This document shows, piece by piece, positions 12,486 to 24,464 of a stretch of 64,000 bases of DNA. Source of the DNA: Selaginella tamariscina (Eukaryota; Streptophyta; Lycopodiopsida; Selaginellales; Selaginellaceae); NCBI GenBank assembly GCA_003024785.1, contig PUQB01000174.1, positions 307,985 to 371,984 of the forward strand. Direction: 5' to 3'. Below the pieces are notes generated by a model that saw nothing but the letters and a program-made list of their open reading frames with translations, made no database searches and was not told the origin of the DNA. A program made the position numbers and the translations under genes. Each line of letters begins with the position of its first letter. Within the stretch, counting starts at the first letter, position 1.

Positions 12486-14070
12486 TTAAAAGGACTGTTG
12501 CCTCACCACATTCTTGTAAAATTTTCTGGTCCGCACGGTCAAGAGTGAGCTCGAAAGGCACCCGAGAACGCAAGCACCACTCATGACGAAGAAGGTGTTG
12601 CGGTAACAGTGAGACCCAAAGCACGTCTTGGCACCAAAATGCCCGCTGCCGCTCGACTCCCTCTTGGCCTCGTGGTCGTACAACAAGCCCGCCAGCTTCA
12701 CCGATAGGAAGTAGATCCCAACGCCTTTCGCAATGGTTGGAATGTTCTGCAATGTTGCGTAGTTCTTGAGGCCGAAATCTCCGCAATGATGGTAAACAGA
12801 ACTGCCCACTGAGCTCCAAGCGAGATACCCACCAGAATGGATCCCATAAACAGTGCACCAGGAATGGCAAGGGCAATCACAAGATTTCCAAGTCCAAGAA
12901 TCGCCAGCGCCAGTGCAAAGAATGCCGGCCTCGGAACTCCCCATCTTTGAAGAAGAATATCAGACAAGAAGCCGGTTGCAACTCCGCCAAAAAAGTCCCA
13001 GATGTTGAGCAATGCAACAAACGTATTGGTGTGGACTTGGGAGTAGCCAAGAGAGAGACCAATTTGCCCCAAGTTGTTGTTCACTGTCAAGGCTGCCCCA
13101 ACTCCACATGTAGTTGCAATGATAATTAGCCATAAATCCAAGCTCTTAACTGCCTGGATTATGTTGAAATCATCCCCATATCCAGGCTCCTTGCTGATGG
13201 AGATGGTATCCACTTGTTCTATGTCAGCTCCCTCCACATTTAAACTCTGGAGGTTACTTGTCGTTTCAAATTCCTCCTCTACATCTCTTCTGGATGCTCT
13301 GGATTCTGAGGTTAAGATGACTGGGATTGGGAGCAAATGAATCAGGAGCATCCCTCCAAACAGACCCTTGATGAGGCCTGGTGCCAAGGTGAGGCCATGT
13401 TGGAGCAAGATAACAAGCATGAGGTAGAGAGCTAACAACACTGTGAAGAAGAGGAACAAGTACATGTTCTTGAGGTCATTGGAATGTGCCCCGTTATTGG
13501 GAAGCTGCCTCACCAGTCCCAAGAGTGCAAGAATCACGGCCGAAACCAGCCGAGAAGGAGAACAAAGGAACTGGCATTGGCACTTGTTCTGGAGAAGAAA
13601 GCTTGGAACATAAGTGTAAAAATGGCCACTGCCAAGCCGTTTGTGCTATCCAAGAGGCTCAAGATCATTCCTTGATTCTTGGTGAAGTTGTTCGCACAGG
13701 GTACGAGCACGGACGTGATGGTAAATGCAGCAGAGGCTCCAATGAGGCAAATGTAGAAGCAAACTTGCCATACTTCGGGGTGTGGAATTCTGCCCGTCAA
13801 GCAAAGCCATATGACGAAGTAGCCAATGAAATTGAGCAAGGAGCTTATGAGAAGCACGAGCCATGCACCTGAGATTGTAGAGGAGACCCGAGAGTATGCC
13901 AATTGAAGTGCCCATCTCCTTGAAAAAACTGATTGTGTTGATGGATTCTTGGTCATACCCTAGCGTGTCCCTCATGTGCTGTGAGAAAAGACTGAACGTG
14001 TTGAGAGAGCCACAAGAAACGATCATCACGTAAAGCTGGCCAGTGTAGCCATCCATCTTGTAATCGCCAT
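12486..14070 (-). pseudogene. NFD4-like major facilitator (nodulin-like) gene, frame-disrupted
   Basis: This is a membrane transporter of the plant nodulin-like / NUCLEAR FUSION DEFECTIVE 4-like MFS family; the substrate is unknown. The likely start is the ATG at 14,070 (MAITRWMATLASF), in an apparently intronless locus. After that come the family's N-terminal block (QHMRDTLGYDQESINTISFF), hydrophobic spans such as LVLLISSLLNFIGYFVIWLC, a charged central loop (13,200-13,290), and a C-terminal MFS half with NNNLGQIGLSLGY and IWDFFGGVATGFLSD. It ends with a Cys-bearing tail and stop at 12,486. The protein is spread over several frames, with slips near 14,035, 13,870, 13,537 and 12,780. No nonsense codon is seen within each correct frame. 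Recent pseudogene or assembly indels are both possible. Confidence 0.8.
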
Positions 14071-14589
14071 TGTTGTTGAAAGAACCTAGCGGAACCTTTT
14101 CTATTTGAAACTATTAAATGAGTCAATTGAAGAGTCAACCAAAATATGCTTGCATTAAAGAGTCAATCAAAGTATGTATGTATGTCTTTCTTATGATCCT
14201 TCGTTCATGTCAAATTTTGGCAAAGGTGAACTTTGGACCAATAAGAATTTCTTCAATGACAATCGCATTAGATCACTTGTTAAAGAGAGATTCCCAAACA
14301 TTGAACACGTTTCTAAAAGAAGCCAATCATGACACGTCAGTGTTACATCTTGATATAAATACTAACTTGGGGAGGCAAGAGGATCAACCAACGTTGCATT
14401 GCAGTTGAGTGTTTTACATTTTTCTCATTGATTATACAACTCTCTCACTCTCTTGCTAAGTGAGTCTCTTATAACTTGTCATCATGCCTTCTGCTGTAGT
14501 GAATAAGAATAATGGTGCACTTGTTTCGTTTCTTCAATTATTAATTGTAAACTAGATGGCATGAATGATATGATAGGTCAACTTTTAAA

Positions 14590-15726
14590 GGCATAAAAAC
14601 AAAGACAGTGGAACTTCAAAGGTTCCATATAAGTTTATGATGCCTAACAAAGCTTCAGATGTGTCAGTTTATGCTGAGTTACCACTGGATATGAAAAGTC
14701 CCACTTTAGTGGATGATTTGTCTAACGCTTGTAAAATAAGTGGCATTTTCTACGTAAGTTTACTCGTTTTATTTTATGATTTTTCTAATACATTTTCTTG
14801 TTATTTAGGTGGTGAATCACGACGTAGAGACTAAACTTATCATGGACTGTGCGTTAGAGTTCTTCAAATTACCTGATGAAATAAAGATGAAACTGTGGAC
14901 CGAGAGGTTATTTGATCCGATCCGATATTGCACGAGTATGACACCTTCCTTAGAAAAACGTCTCGAATGGCATGATCATTGCAAATGTGGTTTCCTGAAC
15001 ATAATCTCGATGACTTTCAATGGCTAAGCAAGCCCCAACAATTCAAGTAAGCTAATTTATTCTTTTTATTTTGCATAAAGAGATGTTCAACTTTATTTCT
15101 TGAACAGGGATGTTGATCTCAATATGTGAAGGGACTCTTATCACTCGGTAATACATTGTTATCTCTTATGTCAAGAGGTTTGGGTTTACATGAAACTAGT
15201 ATGAAGGAGGCATATGGAAAAACATCTCTTCTTATGAGAGCAAATTACTATCCACCATGTCCTAATCCAAGACTTGCACTTGGAATGGACGGTCACACAG
15301 ATAGCGGGGGTATTACACTCCTTCTCCAAGATGATGTAGAAGGCTTGCAAATTAAACAAGGAGACGATGGTTTTAATGTCAAATGCATTCAAGGTTCTTT
15401 TGTTGTCAATATGGGAGATCAAATAGAGGTAAACATATCTATGTGCAAAATTTATTTTCATAATGACTTACTAAATTTCTTAATAATGACAGAAATTAAC
15501 CAATGGTATGTACAAGAGTGTGTTACACCGTGTGATGGTGAACCACAATCGTCATCGCTTATCTATCGCTTCCTTTGTTAGTCCTGCTCCAGATGCTGGC
15601 ATTGACATTGCTCCTATTAAAGAACTGATCAATGAACAAAATCCAGCACAGTACATAAACATGCCGTACAAAGACTACATTAACGAGGTGTACACTAAGC
15701 ATTTTGCCGGCAAAAATGTACATTAA
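14590..15726 (+). pseudogene. 2-oxoglutarate/Fe(II)-dependent dioxygenase (DOXC class), frame-disrupted
   Basis: This is a plant specialised-metabolism or hormone-type dioxygenase; the substrate cannot be told. Four exon blocks are seen: about 14,590-14,753, 14,809-15,046, 15,108-15,428 and 15,493-15,726, with GTAAG/GTAAA donors and TTAG/ACAG acceptors. Family hallmarks are the N-terminal KISGIFYVVNHDV, the 2OG-core NYYPPCPNPRLALGMDGHTD carrying the HxD iron ligands, the distal His in SVLHRVMVN, and the RLS (RxS) 2-oxoglutarate anchor. The exon 1/2 and 3/4 junctions are in frame. Slips occur before VPYKFM (about 14,618), near 14,985 (the expected WFPEHNLDDF lies in another frame) and near 15,115, so no full protein is encoded as written. 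The C-terminal half is intact. Confidence 0.8.
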
Positions 15727-17418
15727 GCCTATAAATTTTTTTTAATTCTTTTAGATAAGGCTGCGGAAGGCCGCATATTGAAATTTAATTAAACAAAACA
15801 GCATTATCCGTGGAATTTATGCAGTAGCATCCGTTCAGTTTGTTAATGTAATTACTCAACGAGATTAATAAGCATTTAAATATGATACATGTTGTTAAGT
15901 ATTATGAATAATAATTAACAAAAGTGATTTATACATGTGCATGTATGCATTATATTATATATAATACAATGTTATCTTTTGCAGATTTATTTTCTTAATT
16001 GTGTAAAACCTACGCATTTTTTGCATACATCTTGCAGTTTCGAAACCTTTTTACTTTAAATTTAAACAGAATTCCTGCTTGTGATATCTGTATCGAGGGC
16101 GGATCATTCAATCGGTCTTTGTTTAAAGGTGAAAATAAAATTATAGGTGTTCACACATGAGTAAATACGATTGTAAATCTTTATTAAAAGAAATATAAAA
16201 TTTTCCTCATATTGTGATATTAAAATTTTGATTGATGAATATATTTTTCTGAGATCACATTTAAAAAAAAAAAAACAGATAAGCTGCTGATTTTAATATA
16301 TGTTTGATACAAGATGTTTCGCTTTTGAAGTTATCAGATTTGTGTCGGATCAGTAACATGGACTGACGTGACGACTTTAAGTATAACTATTAGATAATAT
16401 GAACTTTTTCACGGTGCAGAGAATAATATTAGTATGTAATGTAAAGAACGTTTTGCGAGGCATAATATATTAATTATTTATAATAATATATAAAATAAAT
16501 TGAAAATACAAATACTGCAGTGTTATGGAATACTTTATACGATAGACAGTACCCAACCATTATCACTATTTAAACTCATAAGTTTACACTCACAAATACA
16601 CCAACCATCAAGGTAGGCAGGCAATCACATTGAAATAAGACGCACATCACTTCCGACCGTGTTTTATATATGTATGTATGTAAGTATGTAGTTACATCCT
16701 TGTTGAGTAAAAATAAACATTTTAATTTTTGGGGCTTAGTCTGGAATGGTATTCATCAAGTATATTATTTTCTTATTGTTCTTCACTTCATAGAATTTTT
16801 AACACAGATTTCACACTCATTTAGTCTCCAGATCATGTTCACTTTACATAGCTTAATAATTCTTTGAATTTTATTTTTTTTCAAACTCTGTTTGAAAGTA
16901 TCAATGTGGATATGAAGTCATTATGCCGGCAATGTCACTGCATATTATTAAATTAACGTCTATAGTATTTGATTATTTAATTACTGTCTTGTGTGATTTT
17001 TCAGTTTAATTTTGAAAAATAAGAAACAAAATGTTTCTGGAGAGCCATATTTTACAAACTATTATAAATCTAGTTTGTTAACTGATAATTCATTGCCGTT
17101 AAATAATAAAGTTTAACCAAATTAGTTTAGTTTATGCTGGTTCCAAAAATATACAATAGCTTGCAAAAGTTACTATAAATATTAACTGAAAAATTACACA
17201 AACAGTAATTAAATAAACAAATAATACTACTATAGGTATTAACTTAATAATATGAATGCCAGTACACTGAGTTTAATCTTAAAATTTTAGAAAATGAAAG
17301 CATGTAACTCATATGTGGAGCTAAAAGTGCTTCTATACAATCTTTAAATCTGTCCTATCGTCCCCACTAGAATGTATGCTGCCAATGTCACTGCATATTA
17401 TTAAGTTAACATTTAAGT

Positions 17419-17549
17419 CAGTGATTAAATCCGTAGTCCAAAAATACTACAGAAATATTTTAATTACTAATTTAATTATTAGTTTACTAATTATTAATCT
17501 AATTTAATTATTAATCCGTAACATTCTTTTACTACGGCATATATCACTG
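17419..17549. mobile_element. MITE copy 1, CAGTGAT...CCGTAGT termini
   Basis: A 131-bp element that starts CAGTGATTAAATCCGTAGT and ends with the inverted ACTACGGCATATATCACTG. The interior is ATTAAT-rich. It sits inside one copy of a local duplication whose other copy (16,925-17,065) lacks it, giving a natural empty-site comparison. It has no coding capacity. Confidence 0.75.
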
Positions 17550-18443
17550 TTTAATTACAGTGGTATTATTAATAACTGTTTTGTGTGATTTTTCAGTTTA
17601 GTTCTGAAAAATAAGAAATAAAATGTTTCTGGAGAGCCATATATTTACAAACTATTGGTATATTCCAATGGAATTGGAAAGGAATTTTTTATGGTTTGAT
17701 CCTAATTCTATTCTTTGGAACCAGAAGTTAAGCTTTATTATTTGCAATAATATATCAATTTAAGAACCTGGTAAAAATATCTTAACTATTTCGTCTCTTC
17801 AAGTTTTATATAATGTTAATTTAACTCAAACATATCGGTATTGTTATTCATTATGATAATAATATTTTTTAAACTAATCTTTATCAGCAATAACATAAGT
17901 GTCTTTAGTAAGGACTTGTAAGTTTTACTATAAGTTCTAAGTTATTACTACGTCATATTAATTAAGTATCATGTTGTTTCTAAGTTATCTAGATGAAGGT
18001 GTTTATCACATATCTAAGTCATTTATAAATGCGTGCCTTTCTTTTTTTTTTTTACTCACATGATAATAATAATATTTTCAATTAAACTTAAATGACAACA
18101 TACATACATACATATATATATATATATATTACTCTGTTCATACAAGAAGTTATTATAAATAGTATATATAGTTTTTTTCTTTCCATTTTGCCGAGGTTCC
18201 AATTAGAATAATGAAAATAAAAAAGTGGCATGCATTTTCAAGTGTTTGGCATAGATATCAATGGGTCACTAGTACTGGCTCCATTTGTGGCTTTACACGC
18301 ATGTGAATTGGAAGGTCACAGTAACACTATAACAGCAGCAGTAACGGTGATGCATACTCTTAATAAAAATCATGTTCTCAAGACCATTGATTTGGAAACT
18401 GTACAATGACGAAGAATGATGGCCTATGCATATGGCCGGGTAA

Positions 18444-18515
<72 letters not shown>
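18444..18515 (+). repeat. (GT)n(GA)n compound microsatellite
   Basis: About 9 GT units run straight into about 27 GA units. Confidence 0.95.
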
Positions 18516-18519
<4 letters not shown>

Positions 18520-19091
18520 AAAGAAGCGGAAGAGGTGCACTGAATATATTTTATTTACATTTAAGCTTGCGTTCAGAATTTATGATCTACGGTACATCCA
18601 ATGAGCGCTATTTTTAACATACACGCAGGTATGTGGTGTTTTGTTTGCTTGATTAAGGACTCAGTTAAAAGAATACAAACATGGGCATATCAGAGTTGCA
18701 ATTTTCTTAGGAGTTGCCGAAAAAGACAGCCCATCAATATAAGTTAATAAATTAGCAGGCTTCCCCCCAGCGATTCACTCTCTTTCACCTGCCGGAATCA
18801 GAATTGTGTTTCGGTGGCAACTCTCTCTAATGCAGGTCCCCGGATATGTGGGATTGTGGCAGTCGATTCTTGAATGGAGCTGATACAAACATGAAGTTAC
18901 CTTCAGAATGTCCCAGTGCTGATTATGGAGAAGTTTTCAAATCTGTGAACAGCTGCGGTGCAAGCTAATAAAAAATGTTTCATTGAGTTTGACTGGAGAA
19001 GTCGAGAATGGTGGCATCATGAGCGGACATGAATAAGGAAAGCAGATCTCTTTGTTTGAATTTCTAAAATCTTGTATAAGTTAAAAGAGGC

Positions 19092-19207
19092 CAATGAAAT
19101 ACACCGTAATCAAAAAATGCTAAAAATTAATAATTAATAAATTTAATAATAAAATAATTAACAATTAATATTTTCGTATCATTTTTCAACTACGGCATAT
19201 TTCACTG
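19092..19207. mobile_element. MITE copy 2, diverged
   Basis: Same family: the left end CAATGAAATACACCGTAATC and the right end ACTACGGCATATTTCACTG are imperfect inverted termini around an ATTAAT-rich core. It is more diverged than the other two copies. Confidence 0.55.
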
Positions 19208-19762
19208 CAACTTTGGGCTGTACTTAACTTTGACGGATGTTAATAAAGAAAAAACATCTTGAAAAACATCTTAAAAGTAAGGTTTACGACTTTAGTGAAG
19301 TAAAGTAGGATTTAAAAATGGTAATATGAATCTACATGTCTCCCTCTACTGGCGATAAATATTATACGATGATATCAACCATGTTTCTAGGTATGTCTCA
19401 AGTTCTTCTAAATACATTACCTTCTTGTAAGCTTATGCTGTCGACAGAATTACTGTTTATAAAAGTCTGCCCCAAGTGTGTGCGTGAGAGACAGTGTGAA
19501 TGATAATCTTCAATACCCATGAGCACACGAACATAGCCATTTCTGGACATGAGAGCTCGTGAGTCTCTAAGAGTGTGATCTGGAATAGACTTTAATGAAT
19601 CTAGCGAGTTAATATTGTCGTAATTGCAATAAGAAATTCGATTATAAAAATTTTATATAATTCGATTATAAAAAATTTATACGTAAATAATGTACCCATC
19701 GATGTCATTCTTATTGCATGAGTGTATATATTTTATTCATCTTTCGTCTCTTCAAGAGCACC

Positions 19763-19881
19763 TAGTGATTAAATCCGTAGTTAAAAAATACTACGGAAAT
19801 ATTTAATTATTAATTTATTAATTATTAATCTAATTTAATTATTAATCCGTAGCATTTTTTTTACTACGGCATATATCACTG
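19763..19881. mobile_element. MITE copy 3
   Basis: A 119-bp copy with termini TAGTGATTAAATCCGTAGTT and ACTACGGCATATATCACTG, closely similar to copy 1 across the core but about 12 bp shorter in the AATTATTAGT region. No target duplication could be recognised. Confidence 0.75.
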
Positions 19882-21763
19882 TTCATAACTATAAGAGCTG
19901 TCTCAAATTGTAAGTCTTTAAAATTTCACGTTCGAACAATCGCTAACTTATTATTTAAAATAAATTTATATAAATAAATTTTTTTAAGTTATTATTTATA
20001 GCAAACTTCTTGACATTTATAAAAATATTTTCCGAAAAGAATACTTAGATTTATAACGATTCATGAATAATACATATTAACGTCCATATTCATCACATGG
20101 AAAATATGTTTTTTAGAAAATAAATTTTTGCAGAATCACCTATTTAGCACTTGGTAACTGAATGATGGGGGCAGTCTTTGTTAATGATACGTGTTTCATA
20201 ATTAATTTTTTTTAAGAAAGGAAAGAAAATTGAAACACATAGGATTTTTCATTAATTAACTTTAAAATTTATATTCGCTTAATAAGAACACATACAAACA
20301 CAATCGCACTCAATCTCATAGATATGATTTTTTGATATAAGAAAGATTAAAGGCCGAACTCACTAGTTTCCTAATTACATAAACATGATTTTTACAAATG
20401 CACTCTTTTTTTTTTTCTTGTCTTTAAATTATATATTAATACAATCACAAGACGAATAATTTATTTATTTCCTCCATAATCTTAAATATGCATAAAAATG
20501 AACACATGTTTATTTATTATAACATCTTAATGAAACTATGAATATTAAACTTAATATAAACTTGTTTCTCAATCCATTTACATTTTTTATTCACTTGCAA
20601 CATTAAACATTATTTATAATATTTATATAAAAAATTCATAATTTGCATTGAATGTTAAACATATTTAAATAAGAGTTGTATCATAATTTATTTTTAAAAA
20701 CTATTGTATTATCTTTAGTTGAATTTGTTTATAGATTAAAATTTAGTTGAAAGAGGTAATTACTTAATGATACCCAATTTAAAATGATGTAATAATATCA
20801 ATTTGTGTGTATATTACATTTAAAAATGTAAAAAAACTTAATTGTTTTTTGTTTTAAAATGAAAATAAGTGACATGAACACTTTCAAGATAATTATTATT
20901 TATAAATCATATCATCCTTGTGTGAAAGAAAAACTTTTATATTTCTATGATATAAAACATTTACAAAGTAATTTTATATCATCTTTATAAAATAAATATT
21001 GTGTCTTCATAAAACTTTGGTGACCAAGTTATATTCACACTATTTAATATAACTAAGAAAATAGTACTTTAGAAGTACTTGAATCATATATGTTAATATG
21101 CAAAGTTTGTATCGACTACTATAAAAATATATATTTATTGTAAATAGTCCCATTTAAATATGAAGAGTATAACTAGTGAAACGTACTTAACTTGAATCAC
21201 ACAAACGTTTTCCCATATGCTAGTGGGTCATGAATGAAACTCAAGGTAAAACAAACTTAAGAGTGACCTTAATTAAATTAAACACATAATTTTATATGTG
21301 CACTGTGATGCATGTAAATATATAATACACACATAAAATATATACGAGTTACTTATTATATTCAAGATATAACCATATTACATAAACCAACACATACAAA
21401 AGAGTCTTACACATGTGTATATGTACATGCACAAAGATGAATATATATGTTTGTGCAATTTTAGATGTAACTAAACAAAAATGTTAACGATGAACAAATT
21501 AATAAATATATGTTTTAAAATGAGATGTGCTTGATATAATAAAGCATTAATAAAGGTTTATAAATACAAGAGAATGAATAAAATATGACAAATTCATTCT
21601 TAATTTTCTCCATTGCTAATAGGATATATCCTTGTTTTAAAAATTCCTATATTCACGACACAAGAATATTCTAAGAATGTTTTGGGAACTAGAATATTCT
21701 CGGTATGTTTTACAACCTTTTAAGGTTGTTATTTAAGTGAGGGTTACTGGTTTAGGGTTGAAG

Positions 21764-23125
21764 ATGGTGCTCCAAGAGATTGGTACTAAGCTTTTACAAG
21801 CTCTAGATCGAGTTAAGAATGCTAACAGAGTCGACGATGCTGTGTTTACAAGGTGTATATCAGACATTTCAAACACTTTACTGCAGGCAGACGTGAACAT
21901 AAAACAGGTGATAACTCTTCGCGAGGGCATCAAGCGAGTGGTGGACTTCAGTAACATACCATCCGCTCACAACAAGTACAAAGTCATCCGGAAGGCTGTC
22001 TTTACCGAGCTATGCAACCTGCTGGACGTGCCTCAGTCGCCGTATACATTGCAGAAGAGAAAGACGAACGTGGTTATGTTCGTGGGTCTTCAAGGCTCCG
22101 GTAAGACTACTACGTGTTGTAAGTATGCTTACCATTATAAGAACAAGGGATTCAAACCTGCACTCGTCTGTGCCGACACATTCAGGGCCGGTGCGTTCGA
22201 CCAGATGAAGCAGAATGCAACGAGGATCGGTGTCCCGTTTTACGGAAGCTACAGTGAAAGTGACCCTGTGGAGATTGCTGTGAAGGGTATAAAGACATTC
22301 AAGGAGACGATCCACGACTTGATCATAGTCGACACGAGCGGCAGACACATGCAGGAAGCTGCCCTTTTTGAGGAGATGAGGCAGCTTGCAGGTGCTGTCT
22401 CTCCGGACTTGGTTGTGTTTGTGATGGACAGCAGCATAGGACAGGCAGCCGCCAGCCAGGCATGGGCCTTCAGCGAGGCTGCATCAGTGGGTGCGGTGAT
22501 CATCACAAAGATGGACGGACAAGGGAAGGGCGGTGGAGCTCTGGCAGCCGTCAAGGAGACGAACAGCCCGGTCATTTTCATAGGTACCGGAGAGCACATG
22601 GAGAATCTTCAACCGTTTGAAGTGAACAGGTTTGTGACGAGGCTTATGGGCAGTGGTGATATCCAAGGATTGGTGGAGTCTGTGAATGAGTCAGTGCCTC
22701 TTGATCAGCAGGAGGAGATGATAGAGAAGCTGTCACAGGGGAAGTTTACTATGAACATGATGGTGAGTATTCTCTCTATGACTGAGGGAGGCATAGAGTC
22801 CCTTCTCTCCAAGAAACTGTTACCACCTGGGAGAACGCAGGAGACGGCGTTACGGAAGAGGAAATTTAAGGTGATGGCGTGCTCGATGACTGATGAAGAG
22901 CTTGATAATCCCAGTGTGAAGTTTGATTCTTCGAGAGTAATGAGGATTGCGAGGGGATCTGGGAGAAGAATAGAGGATGTGTATGAGATGATTGATACGT
23001 ATAAGAGTATGAGCAAGACTTCACTCAAGGACTTTGCAAAGTGTGGGTCGAACTTGAATCAAGCCAAGAAGATGTTGAAGTCTCGTGGTTTTGATGTGAA
23101 CCAAGTTATGAGAATGTTAACGTGA
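21764..23125 (+). CDS. SRP54-like signal recognition particle GTPase, intronless and divergent
   Basis: A paralogue of the 54-kDa SRP subunit, which binds signal sequences and 7S RNA and docks ribosomes to the ER through its GTPase. The ORF is a single uninterrupted exon of 453 aa from the ATG at 21,764 (an in-frame ATG at 21,737 would add nine residues unlike the family's MVLxxxG start). The N domain covers about 1-90. The G domain has GLQGSGKTTT at 108-117, DTFRAGAFDQ at 138-147, DTSGRH at 190-195, TKMDG at 248-252 and GTGEHM at 274-279. The M domain keeps the RNA-binding RIARGSGR at 394-401. Compared with usual plant SRP54 (roughly 490-500 aa, from memory) it is shorter, and the methionine-rich finger-loop part of the M domain is replaced by a short divergent stretch. 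It looks like an old retrocopy with a maintained frame. Upstream lies GAATATTCT-rich sequence (21,665-21,700). Confidence 0.9.
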   Translation: MVLQEIGTKLLQALDRVKNANRVDDAVFTRCISDISNTLLQADVNIKQVITLREGIKRVVDFSNIPSAHNKYKVIRKAVFTELCNLLDVPQSPYTLQKRKTNVVMFVGLQGSGKTTTCCKYAYHYKNKGFKPALVCADTFRAGAFDQMKQNATRIGVPFYGSYSESDPVEIAVKGIKTFKETIHDLIIVDTSGRHMQEAALFEEMRQLAGAVSPDLVVFVMDSSIGQAAASQAWAFSEAASVGAVIITKMDGQGKGGGALAAVKETNSPVIFIGTGEHMENLQPFEVNRFVTRLMGSGDIQGLVESVNESVPLDQQEEMIEKLSQGKFTMNMMVSILSMTEGGIESLLSKKLLPPGRTQETALRKRKFKVMACSMTDEELDNPSVKFDSSRVMRIARGSGRRIEDVYEMIDTYKSMSKTSLKDFAKCGSNLNQAKKMLKSRGFDVNQVMRMLT

Positions 23126-23220
23126 TCCTTGTATATTATATGTGTGTGTGTTTCTTGATAACAAACTTGGTGCTTAAATGTTGGCACTCACGATATATAT
23201 ATATAATATATATATATATA

Positions 23221-23260
<40 letters not shown>

Positions 23261-23318
23261 TTGTATTTATATGTGTGTACACCTATGCATGCATTTGACT
23301 ATATGCGTGGTATGAGTT
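23126..23318. repeat. (TA)n-rich spacer between SRP54-like and SERK-like genes
   Basis: The 3' flank of the SRP54-like gene, with TA tracts at about 23,193-23,257. No gene is present. Confidence 0.8.
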
Positions 23319-23360
23319 CACGTGTTGACACACGTGTCAACATCACGTGCCCTATAAATA
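23319..23360 (+). promoter_or_regulatory. Three G-boxes and a TATA box upstream of the SERK-like gene
   Basis: CACGTG occurs at 23,319-23,324, 23,331-23,336 and 23,344-23,349; the middle one lies in a near-palindrome flanked by TTGAC/GTCAA. TATAAATA follows at 23,353-23,360, 28 bases before the ATG, so the 5' UTR is very short or initiation is internal to this block. CACGTG is the core site of plant bHLH and bZIP (ABF/GBF, PIF) factors, which suggests light, ABA or clock-type control; that is an inference. Confidence 0.7.
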
Positions 23361-23387
23361 AAAGCCATTAGGGATCCACACGGTGCA

Positions 23388-23469
23388 ATGGCGATTATCC
23401 TTATCCTTCTTTCAATTGTTCTGGGGCCGTTTGTTTCCATATATGCCTTCACCAATCCCAATCCTGAAG

Positions 23470-23524
<55 letters not shown>

Positions 23525-24398
23525 GACACACACGCACACACACACCCCTTTGTTTTCAGTAAATGCATTGACGGCCTTGAAGTCCTCCGTCCAAGACCCC
23601 CAAGGTGCATTAGTAACTTGGGATGATATAGCACTCAGTCCTTGTGTTTTTGCACACGTGGAGTGTGAAAATGGTCTCGAGGAGGGTATCACCGGATTGT
23701 AAGCACATGTTATTTTATTTAGTAATTACGTATTTATAAACTTTGTTTTCTTTCTAAGATATCTTGGAGGATATGGGCTTTCTGGAACTATACCTCCTGA
23801 GTTAGGAAGCCTTCAAAACTTAGAGCGCTTGTAAGTATAATTATTTAATTACAGTTGTTTTTTTGGTAATTTAACATGTATTAATATTCATATAACAGGC
23901 AGTTGTATAAGAATGTTCTAACTGGACCTATTCCATCCAGTTTAGGAGAGCTATCAAACCTCCAACAACTGTAAGTGTGTTACATGCCCAGGAATATAAT
24001 TAAGTTATATATAACACACAACATGGAGTCACATATGCCTGTACATATTGTATGTATAACCTTACAAAACACTATAATACACACATATATAACAACGTAC
24101 GCATTCATCCACACACACACACAACCGTTTCTGTTCACACAGGGAACTCTCTGATAACAAGCTTTTCGGAGCAATCCCAACAGCTTTGACTGAACTTTCA
24201 AACTTGAAACTCTTGTAAGTTACAATCTTTTTTTGATAAAGTTATGATTATTTCTTTATGTTTATTTTATATATATTTATATTTATATATCTTATATATG
24301 TAGTTAATGGTTATATGCTGCAGCAATATTTCAAACAACAACTTGTCTGGACCAATTCCCATCAAGGGTCGGTTTGATCAATTTCCAATGTCAAGGTA

Positions 24399-24464
<66 letters not shown>

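Larger units (their letters stand above)
15727..21763. other. Six-kilobase AT-rich non-coding stretch
   Basis: No gene is supported. The stretch holds three MITE copies, a local direct duplication (about 16,925-17,065 and 17,378-17,660) and a (GT)n(GA)n microsatellite. One 40-codon frame at 18,846-18,968 (MWDCGSRFLNG...) sits in locally GC-richer sequence and could be a small exon, but nothing confirms it. Confidence 0.5.

Noticed and set aside
12469..12876. 135-codon minus ORF overlapping the transporter
   Set aside because: It is a shifted-frame shadow of the NFD4-like C-terminal half.
18846..18968. Small gene MWDCGSRFLNG...
   Set aside because: A single 40-codon frame without promoter, homology or splice evidence; noted only within the intergenic description.
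21660..21700. Perfect heat-shock element upstream of the SRP54-like gene
   Set aside because: GAATATTC pairs are present but spacing to the next GAA is three bases, not the canonical two, and AT-rich DNA produces such motifs by chance.
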